Source of the DNA: an uncultured Janibacter sp.
GTDB taxonomy: Bacteria > Actinomycetota > Actinomycetes > Actinomycetales > Dermatophilaceae
DNA length: 5,025 bases
Direction: 5' to 3'
Assembly (NCBI GenBank): GCA_946222495.1
Contig: CAMICF010000217.1
Coordinates: forward strand, 1 to 5,025
Part shown: positions 1 to 4,208 of the stretch, piece by piece
Position numbering within the stretch: the first letter of the stretch is position 1
Layout of the letters: the number at the start of each line of letters is the position of its first letter
Notes under the pieces: generated by a model
The model's database searches: none
Seen by the model: the letters and a program-made list of their open reading frames with translations, nothing else
Told to the model about the DNA's origin: nothing
Made by a program: the position numbers and the translations under genes

Positions 1-134
1 AGTTCGTCATCGAGCCCTACCTGCGCTTCGAGGGGCAGAAGGGCGAGCAGTGGACGATGTTCTTCCTCGACCCGGCCGGCAACGCCATGGAGTTCAAGGC
101 CTTCGCCGACGAGTCCCAGATCTTCGCCAAGTAG
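1..134 (+). CDS. VOC-family (glyoxalase/bleomycin-resistance fold) protein, C-terminal fragment
   Basis: Only the last 43 residues and the TAG stop are visible; the first complete codon is at position 3 and the start lies left of the window. The fragment begins FVIEPYLRFEGQKGEQ and contains FFLDPAGNAMEFKAF. The pattern FxDPxGNxxEFK is the characteristic final beta-strand segment of vicinal-oxygen-chelate proteins, and the Glu of MEF is at the position that normally supplies a metal ligand. The family includes glyoxalases, dioxygenases and antibiotic-binding proteins, so the substrate cannot be named from this tail. The gene ends 7 bp before the GntR regulator, so the two are probably co-transcribed. 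Family assignment is good; specific function is unknown. Confidence 0.85.
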   Translation, partial: FVIEPYLRFEGQKGEQWTMFFLDPAGNAMEFKAFADESQIFAK

Positions 135-141
135 GTCTCCC

Positions 142-777
142 GTGAGCCTCACCGTCCCGGCGTCGACGAAGGCCGGCCGCGTCCACGAGGCGCTGCGGGC
201 CGCCATCCTCTCCGGCCGTCTCACGGCCGGAGAGGCCGTCGACGAGGTCGCCACGGCGACCGAGCACGAGGTCTCCCGCACGCCCGTCAGGGAGGCGCTG
301 CGGGCGCTCACGAGCGAGGGCCTCCTCGTCCCCGGCCCGCGACGCCAGCTGCAGGTGGTCGATGTGTCGGCGGAGCACCGACGGGAGGTCACCTCCCTTC
401 GCGTCGCGCTGGAGAGCGCTGCCGCAGAGCAGGCCTGCGTCCGCCGGACCGACGAGGACCTCGACCGTCTCCGCCTCCTCGTCGCCCGGCAACGCCGTGA
501 GGCGAAGGGCGGGGACGCCCTCGCCTTCCTCGAGGCCGACGAGGCCTTCCACCGGGCCCTGGCCGGCGTCGCGGGGATGCCGACCCTCATGCTGCTCCTC
601 GACCAGCTCGGCGCCTTCGTCCGACTGGCCCGGCTCGGCGAGCCCACACCCCCGCGGCACATGCTCGCCCTGGCGCGGGAGCACGACCACCTCCTCGACC
701 TCCTCGAGGCCGGTGACGGCGACGCCCTCGCCGCCGCCCTGGGTGAGCACATCCGCAGCACCGCTCCCCGCGACTGA
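142..777 (+). CDS. GntR-family transcriptional regulator, FadR subfamily (FCD domain)
   Basis: A 211-residue cytoplasmic DNA-binding repressor/activator of the usual FadR-subfamily length. Residues about 8-73 form the winged helix-turn-helix; SRTPVREAL (45-53) is the near-invariant recognition helix of GntR proteins. Residues about 80-205 are the all-helical FCD ligand-binding domain. All four predicted metal ligands are present: Asp133 and His137 (ADEAFH), His181 and His203. A metal-assisted carboxylate or similar small ligand is therefore expected, as known for this subfamily. The start is GTG; no in-frame ATG lies nearby, the wHTH would be cut by any later start, and a weak AGG sits at 133-135. 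It lies 7 bp after the VOC gene and 15 bp before the YchJ gene, so local regulation or autoregulation is plausible, but its operator would be left of the window. A 12-bp perfect inverted repeat lies within its early coding sequence (207-235). The regulated pathway cannot be told. Confidence 0.93.
   Translation: MSLTVPASTKAGRVHEALRAAILSGRLTAGEAVDEVATATEHEVSRTPVREALRALTSEGLLVPGPRRQLQVVDVSAEHRREVTSLRVALESAAAEQACVRRTDEDLDRLRLLVARQRREAKGGDALAFLEADEAFHRALAGVAGMPTLMLLLDQLGAFVRLARLGEPTPPRHMLALAREHDHLLDLLEAGDGDALAAALGEHIRSTAPRD
207..235. repeat. Perfect 12-bp inverted repeat, 5-nt loop, inside the GntR gene
   Basis: CCTCTCCGGCCG (207-218) and CGGCCGGAGAGG (224-235) are exact reverse complements around TCTCA. 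The repeat starts about 65 nt into the coding sequence, over residues ILSGRLTAGE of the winged helix. It would give a very stable RNA hairpin or a cruciform-capable site. No T-run follows, so it is not an ordinary terminator. Confidence 0.6.
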
Positions 778-779
778 CC

Positions 780-785
780 TACCCT
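780..785 (+). promoter_or_regulatory. Possible -10 hexamer for leaderless transcription of the YchJ-family gene
   Basis: TACCCT fits the actinobacterial TANNNT -10 pattern and ends exactly 7 nt before the ATG at 793. This is the spacing expected when the A of the ATG is the transcription start. The 12 nt before the ATG contain no purine-rich Shine-Dalgarno. No convincing -35 is seen. The alternative is simple read-through from the GntR gene with leaderless-type or weak initiation. Confidence 0.35.
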
Positions 786-792
786 GCTGTCC

Positions 793-1158
793 ATGAGCAC
801 AGACCCCTGCCCGTGCGGCACCGGACGGTCCTTCGAGGACTGCTGCGGACCGCTCCTGTCCACCGAGCGCCTGGCCGAGACCGCCGAGGAGCTGATGCGC
901 AGCCGGTACACCGCCTACGTCGTCGGCAACCTCGAGCACCTCTGGCGCACCTGGGACGGTCGCACCCGCCCGGAGCGCATCCCGCCGAGCGACGTCCGGT
1001 GGACCCGCCTCGAGATCCGCGAGGTCGTCGACGGCGGGCCACAGGACGACACGGGCCTCGTCGACTTCCTCGCCCGGCACACCGAGGGCTTCCACGCGGA
1101 GCGGGCGGAGTTCGTCCGCCGCGGCGGACGCTGGTTCTACACGCTGGCGGAGCGATGA
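793..1158 (+). CDS. YchJ-family (UPF0225) protein with N-terminal SEC-C zinc motif
   Basis: A 121-residue protein. Residues 6-18 read CPCGTGRSFEDCC, the SEC-C motif (CxCG...CC) whose four cysteines Cys6, Cys8, Cys17 and Cys18 bind zinc, as in the SecA C-terminus. The rest matches the YchJ middle domain, an NTF2-like fold: AEELMRSRYTAY (31-42), a Trp-rich HLWRTWD segment (49-55) and a C-terminal FVRRGGRWFYTL (107-118). Unlike the longer E. coli YchJ it has no second SEC-C motif at the C-terminus, which is usual for actinobacterial members. The molecular function of the family is not established; zinc binding is well supported by the motif. ATG is chosen because it directly precedes the SEC-C motif. 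The stop overlaps the next gene's start (ATGA, 1155-1158), so the crotonase is probably translationally coupled to it. Confidence 0.9.
   Translation: MSTDPCPCGTGRSFEDCCGPLLSTERLAETAEELMRSRYTAYVVGNLEHLWRTWDGRTRPERIPPSDVRWTRLEIREVVDGGPQDDTGLVDFLARHTEGFHAERAEFVRRGGRWFYTLAER
1113..1130. repeat. Perfect 18-bp palindrome in the YchJ-family gene
   Basis: CGTCCGCCGCGGCGGACG equals its own reverse complement. It covers the codons for the conserved VRRGGR segment. Arg and Gly codons (CGC, GGC, GGA) readily produce such symmetry, so chance plus protein constraint is the likely cause. Confidence 0.5.
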
Positions 1159-1892
1159 GCGAGGTCACCTACGCCGTCACCGAGGGCATCGCGACCATCA
1201 CGCTCGACGCCCCGGAGCGCCGCAACGCCCTGTCCATCGAGATGTCCCGCGAGCTCATCGACGCCGCACGCACGGCCGAGTCCGACGCGGCCGTCGGCGC
1301 CGTCATCGTCAGCGGTGGCGAGCACTTCTGCGCCGGCGCGGTCCGGAGCGTCCTCGCCGAGACCGGGCGCGACCCCGTCGAGGACTCCGCCTATCGCAAC
1401 CTCGAGACCGTCTACGCCGCCTTCACGACGATCGGCTCGATCGACCTGCCGACGATCGCTGCCGTCCGTGGCGCCGCTGTCGGTGCCGGTCTCAACCTCG
1501 CGCTCGCCACCGACCTGCGGATCATCTCGCGCACGGCCCGGCTCCTCCCGGGCTTCGCCCAGATCGGGATCCATCCCGGCGGTGGCCACCTGTCGCTGCT
1601 GCACCGGGTCGCGGGGCGGGAGGCTGCGGCCGCGATGGGGCTCTTCGGCGAAGAGGTCGACGGCACGCGTGCGGTCGACCTCGGGATCGCGTGGTCCGCG
1701 CACGACGACGCGGAGGTCGACACCGCCGCCCGCGCCGTCGCCGCTCGGGTGGCTGCCGACCCGGAGCTCGCTCGCCGGCTCGTGCGCAGCTTTCGTCGGG
1801 AGACCGCTCCCGGTGGTGTGCCGTGGGACGTCGCGGTCGAGCTCGAGCGCTCGCCGCAGATGTGGTCGCTGCGCCGCAAGCACGGGGACTGA
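1155..1892 (+). CDS. Crotonase-fold (enoyl-CoA hydratase/isomerase-like) protein lacking both catalytic glutamates
   Basis: A 245-residue protein of normal length for the crotonase superfamily. Recognisable elements are PERRNALS (20-27), the oxyanion-hole segment HFCAGA (57-62), IAAVRGAAVGAGLNLALATD (101-120) with the second oxyanion glycine region, and IGIHPGGG (137-144). This supports CoA-thioester binding. Aligned to rat mitochondrial enoyl-CoA hydratase, Glu144 corresponds to Asn114 here and Glu164 to Phe134, so the classical hydration chemistry is not expected. The Asp that usually follows CAGA is Val63. It may be an isomerase, hydrolase or other thioester enzyme, or a non-catalytic binder; automatic annotation as enoyl-CoA hydratase should be read cautiously. 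The ATG overlaps the YchJ stop by 4 bp, with a GGAG only 2 nt upstream, so coupling is more likely than independent initiation. The frame is intact, with codon use like its neighbours. Confidence 0.9.
   Translation: MSEVTYAVTEGIATITLDAPERRNALSIEMSRELIDAARTAESDAAVGAVIVSGGEHFCAGAVRSVLAETGRDPVEDSAYRNLETVYAAFTTIGSIDLPTIAAVRGAAVGAGLNLALATDLRIISRTARLLPGFAQIGIHPGGGHLSLLHRVAGREAAAAMGLFGEEVDGTRAVDLGIAWSAHDDAEVDTAARAVAARVAADPELARRLVRSFRRETAPGGVPWDVAVELERSPQMWSLRRKHGD
1653..1682. repeat. 30-bp palindrome with one mismatched pair in the crotonase gene
   Basis: Outer arms GAGGTCGAC (1653-1661) and GTCGACCTC (1674-1682) enclose the palindrome GCACGCGTGC (1663-1672); only the G/G pair at 1662 and 1673 breaks the symmetry. 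Fourteen of fifteen pairs match. It encodes EVDGTRAVDL, in which the two Val-Asp pairs are both written GTCGAC. Function is unknown. Confidence 0.55.
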
Positions 1893-1903
1893 GGCGGCAA
1901 GCA

Positions 1904-1924
1904 CCCCGGGCAGCGAGGTCGGGG
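1904..1924. terminator. Short GC hairpin in the 33-bp gap between converging genes
   Basis: CCCCG (1904-1908) pairs with CGGGG (1920-1924) around an 11-nt loop in the gap 1893-1925. The plus-strand crotonase gene and the minus-strand pfp gene both end here. There is no T-run on either side, so this is at best a weak bidirectional terminator; no better candidate exists in the gap. Confidence 0.25.
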
Positions 1925-1925
1925 G

Positions 1926-3125
1926 TCAGAGCTGGCCGATGGCCCGCTGCAGGTCCGTGAACCACCCGACGGTCGGGTCGAAGGCTCCGCCGCCGGCGAT
2001 GCGGTCGAGCTCGATGGCCCGCAGCTCGTCACCGCGGTCCTCGTCCTGGCCGACCACGCCGGAGCCGCCGGTCAGCGCGGTCTCGACGGCGACCTCGACG
2101 CACCGGGCGATGAGCTCGAGGTCCTCGGCGTTGGGCGCGGCAGCCCGGGCGAAGTACCCCGACTTCCACACCTTGGCCTTGTCCGCGCCGACGTGCTCGG
2201 CGAAGGTCGAGGCGAAGTACTCCCCCGGGTTCACCTCGTCCAGCGCGACGTGACCGAAGGGGTCACGTGGCACCTCCCGGCCCTCCGCCTCGAGCGAGGC
2301 GACGATGTCGTCGGTCCCGGCTCCCTCCGCGAGGAAGATGTTCACGCAGCCGATCTCGTCCATCACGGCGGAGAGCCGTCGCCCCTCGGCCTCGATGTCG
2401 ACCGGCGTCTCCGGGACGTAGACGGCGTGCACGTCCCACCGACGCGGGTCGTTGCCGATGCCCGGGACGAACTCCCGCGCGGCGAGGTCCAGGCGGTAGC
2501 GCCGCGCGGTCTCCGCCGCGAGCCACCCGCTGTGCCGACCCATGATCTCGTGCAAGATGAGCATCCGTGGGCTGGAGGAATGCTCACCGATGAGGTTGCG
2601 GGCAAAGACCGCGCCCTGCTCGGCCGCCGTCCACGCGCCCAGGCTCTGCCGGATCGGGACGATGTCGTTGTCGATGGTCTTCGGCAGCCCGACGACCTGC
2701 ATCTCGTGCCCCTGGTCCGCGAGGTACCGGGCGAGGTCGGCGGCCGTCGTGTTCGTGTCGTCGCCACCGATGGTGTGCAGGACGTCGACACCGTCCGCGG
2801 CGAGCTGGTCCGCGGCGACGCGAAGGGGGTCCTCCCCCTTCGCCACGAGACCACGGCGCTCGCAGTCGGCGGCATTGGTCAGCTTCACCCGGGAGTTGCC
2901 GAGGGGGGAGCCGCCGAAGGCGTGCAGCCGGCCGGCGTGGGTCCGCACCTCGGGGGTGATCTCGATGCTCCGGCCCGCGAGGAGACCCGCATACCCGTCG
3001 AGATAGCCGATGAGACGCACCCCGGGGGCACGCTCCGTGTACCGCTCGACGAGGCCGCCGACCGCGGAGGACAGGCAGGGGGCGATCCCGCCGGCCGTGA
3101 GCAGCGCGACGGTCTCGACGGTCAC
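1926..3125 (-). CDS. pfp: Pyrophosphate-dependent fructose-6-phosphate 1-phosphotransferase (PPi-PFK)
   Basis: A 399-residue cytoplasmic enzyme of the phosphofructokinase superfamily. It converts fructose 6-phosphate plus PPi to fructose 1,6-bisphosphate plus Pi, reversibly, at the committed step of glycolysis. Order of motifs: VALLTAGGIAPC near residues 6-17 (phosphate-donor loop), GGSPLGNSR (71-79), GGDDTNTTA (120-128), PKTIDND (148-154), MGRHSGW (195-201) and LAEGAG (265-270). Two family signatures fix the phosphoryl donor: GGDD instead of GGDG (Asp123 blocks the ATP alpha-phosphate site) and Lys149 in PKTIDND instead of Gly. Asp152 is the expected catalytic base. Length and the VALLTAGG start resemble the roughly 400-residue bacterial PPi enzymes. 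The start is GTG at 3125, preceded by purine-rich GAGAAGAA and overlapping the upstream LytR_C stop as GTGA (3122-3125), so translation is likely coupled. PPi dependence makes the step reversible, serving gluconeogenesis as well. Confidence 0.95.
   Translation of the reverse strand: MTVETVALLTAGGIAPCLSSAVGGLVERYTERAPGVRLIGYLDGYAGLLAGRSIEITPEVRTHAGRLHAFGGSPLGNSRVKLTNAADCERRGLVAKGEDPLRVAADQLAADGVDVLHTIGGDDTNTTAADLARYLADQGHEMQVVGLPKTIDNDIVPIRQSLGAWTAAEQGAVFARNLIGEHSSSPRMLILHEIMGRHSGWLAAETARRYRLDLAAREFVPGIGNDPRRWDVHAVYVPETPVDIEAEGRRLSAVMDEIGCVNIFLAEGAGTDDIVASLEAEGREVPRDPFGHVALDEVNPGEYFASTFAEHVGADKAKVWKSGYFARAAAPNAEDLELIARCVEVAVETALTGGSGVVGQDEDRGDELRAIELDRIAGGGAFDPTVGWFTDLQRAIGQL
2248..2268. repeat. 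Perfect 8-bp inverted repeat, 5-nt loop, in pfp
   Basis: ACGTGACC (2248-2255) and GGTCACGT (2261-2268) flank GAAGG, over the codons for RDPFGHV. This peptide is well conserved in the family and an 8-bp repeat of this type is expected by chance in several kb of GC-rich DNA, so it is recorded without a functional claim. Confidence 0.4.
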
Positions 3126-4045
3126 TTCTTCTCGCAGGGCTTCTGGATCGTCTCGGCCGGTCGCTCGTAGGGCTTGACCTTGGGCACCTGGGACTCCGAC
3201 TTCAGGTCGGCGAACTTGTTGCCGATGACGAAATCGACCTTGGTGCTGCTGCGGTCGTCCTTCTGCATCTGCGCGCCCTTGACCTGCTGCGCGAGCCGCT
3301 TCGCACCGCGCTCACCCTCGGGCCCGTAGCGGATGACGGCGACCTCGTTCTCCAGGTAGCTCATCTCCGGGTCGTTGCCGGTGGTGTCGATCTTGAACTC
3401 GCGGTCCTTGAGCTCGTTGGCGACGTCGGAGGCCAGACCTTCCTTCCACGTCGTGTTGTAGACGTTGACGGTGATCTCCGAGGGGGCCGGCAGCGGCGGG
3501 GCGGGCTCCTCGGCGAGCTTGTCGTAGCCGTAGCCGAGGACGAGCTGGACGCTGTCGCCGCCACGGGCGTCGTTCCAGAGCTTCGACCCGGGGATCTGCT
3601 TCTGCAGCAGGAGGGCGTTGTCGAGGCCGTCCTCGCCGTGGTAGATCGTCGCCGGGCCCTTGACGTAGACGGACCCGTCGGCATTGCCGACGTCCTTGAT
3701 GTTGAACTCCCGCAGCTCCAGCTCTCGCGCCACGTCGGTGGCCAGGCCGGAGGTGTCGCTGCTGTTGAGCAGGGAGACCTCGAAGGAGTCACGCTCGGGC
3801 GCTGGCGCCGAGACCGCGGTGCACTCGGCAGCGTCGTCCGGACCGATCAGGCCGGTGCCGTAGGCGGTGGCGACGGTCGCTGTCCCGAGGACCAGCCCGG
3901 GCAGGGTGACGAAGAGGAGCAGACGGCGGCGGCGCTGTCGGCGGAAATGTTCCGCCGACTTGCCCTCGAGCTCGTCGTACCCGACGACGCGGTAGGACAC
4001 GGGCCCCTCATCGTCCGAACCGTGACCGTGGTGCTGGTCTGTCAT
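3122..4045 (-). CDS. Membrane-anchored protein with tandem LytR_C domains
   Basis: A 307-residue predicted single-pass envelope protein. Residues 1-40 are a hydrophilic, His/Asp-rich cytoplasmic tail ending in a basic cluster (RRQRRRR, 35-41). Residues about 42-63 form one hydrophobic helix, giving an N-in, C-out topology. The exterior part has two related LytR_C modules: about 88-177 (VSLLNSSDTSGLATDVARE through VQLVLGYGYDKL) and about 192-281 (VNVYNTTWKEGLASDVANE through VDFVIGNKFADL), joined by a Pro-rich linker (181-188). LytR_C occurs at the end of LCP cell-wall ligases and in stand-alone proteins such as mycobacterial VirR; no LCP catalytic domain is present here. The only two cysteines, Cys75 just outside the membrane and Cys304 near the C-terminus, could form a disulfide. 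The ATG has a strong GGGGAAGGGG Shine-Dalgarno 5 nt upstream and a promoter before that. It overlaps pfp by 4 bp. A role in envelope assembly is inferred from the family only. Confidence 0.9.
   Translation of the reverse strand: MTDQHHGHGSDDEGPVSYRVVGYDELEGKSAEHFRRQRRRRLLLFVTLPGLVLGTATVATAYGTGLIGPDDAAECTAVSAPAPERDSFEVSLLNSSDTSGLATDVARELELREFNIKDVGNADGSVYVKGPATIYHGEDGLDNALLLQKQIPGSKLWNDARGGDSVQLVLGYGYDKLAEEPAPPLPAPSEITVNVYNTTWKEGLASDVANELKDREFKIDTTGNDPEMSYLENEVAVIRYGPEGERGAKRLAQQVKGAQMQKDDRSSTKVDFVIGNKFADLKSESQVPKVKPYERPAETIQKPCEKK
3937..3959. repeat. Perfect 10-bp inverted repeat, 3-nt loop, inside the LytR_C gene
   Basis: GTCGGCGGAA (3937-3946) and TTCCGCCGAC (3950-3959) are exact reverse complements around ATG. 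The repeat falls about 86 nt into the LytR_C coding sequence, over the codons for residues 30-36 (SAEHFRR) just before the basic anchor cluster. The structure is plain; any function is unknown and it may be a by-product of GC-rich codons. Confidence 0.6.
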
Positions 4046-4050
4046 CTACA

Positions 4051-4060
4051 CCCCTTCCCC
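4051..4060 (-). promoter_or_regulatory. Strong Shine-Dalgarno of the LytR_C gene
   Basis: GGGGAAGGGG on the minus strand ends 5 nt before the ATG at 4045. It is the most purine-rich ribosome site in the window and fixes this start; the next upstream in-frame codon is a TAG stop at 4048-4046. Confidence 0.7.
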
Positions 4061-4067
4061 TGAGGCC

Positions 4068-4096
4068 ACTATACGGGTGCCGCAGACCCTGCCGAA
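4068..4096 (-). promoter_or_regulatory. Probable sigma70-type promoter for the LytR_C-pfp operon
   Basis: On the minus strand TATAGT (4073 to 4068) differs from the TATAAT consensus at one base. A poor -35 (TTCGGC, 4096 to 4091) lies 17 nt upstream. Transcription would begin near 4061, leaving a short leader of about 16 nt that carries the Shine-Dalgarno. A second -10-like hexamer, TATGAT (4116 to 4111), lies further up without a visible -35. The surrounding 4091-4121 is distinctly A/T-richer than the rest of the window, as promoters in GC-rich genomes often are. Confidence 0.5.
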
Positions 4097-4098
4097 CA

Positions 4099-4109
4099 TG
4101 AGTAACTCA
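4099..4109. promoter_or_regulatory. Palindrome TGAGTAACTCA in the promoter region, possible operator
   Basis: Two 5-bp arms (TGAGT / ACTCA) flank a central A. It lies immediately upstream of the -35 position of the proposed LytR_C promoter and just downstream of the alternative TATGAT hexamer, a location suited to a regulator. No regulator can be assigned from the sequence. Confidence 0.3.
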
Positions 4110-4180
4110 CATCATACGAACTGCGCGCGGACGCAGCGGACCGACGCTCGGACACGCCGGACGCCCCTGATCCTGGAGGT

Positions 4181-4208
4181 CCCGGACGTCGCTCCGGTGG
4201 CGTCCGGG
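4181..4208 (-). terminator. Hairpin directly after the ASADH-like gene; possible U-less terminator
   Basis: CCCGGACG (4181-4188) and CGTCCGGG (4201-4208) form a perfect 8-bp GC-rich stem with a 12-nt loop. It begins at the base next to the TGA stop at 4211-4209. No T-run follows on the minus strand, but actinobacterial terminators often lack one. A further CCGGACG copy at 4157-4163 could pair with the same arm (4201-4207), giving an alternative, larger structure. Confidence 0.45.

Noticed and set aside
94..1095. Long open reading frame (333 codons) on the minus strand opposite the GntR and YchJ genes
   Set aside because: Its translation is low-complexity Gly/Ala/Glu/Arg/Val-rich with no domain, and it mirrors the codon bias of two well-supported plus-strand genes. 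It is a GC-driven antisense shadow.
1926..3125. ATP-dependent 6-phosphofructokinase
   Set aside because: The GGDD and PKTIDND signatures specify pyrophosphate as phosphoryl donor; ATP enzymes have GGDG and PGTIDND.
2193..3170. Long plus-strand open frame (325 codons) opposite pfp
   Set aside because: pfp has all family motifs in the minus frame. The opposite frame gives a compositionally biased peptide with no recognisable fold and runs into the neighbouring gene.
4046..4099. 17-codon minus-strand ATG frame ending in TAG directly before the LytR_C start
   Set aside because: It could be an upstream peptide if the TATGAT promoter were used, but it has no Shine-Dalgarno and covers the likely -10 hexamer. 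An open frame this short is readily explained by chance.
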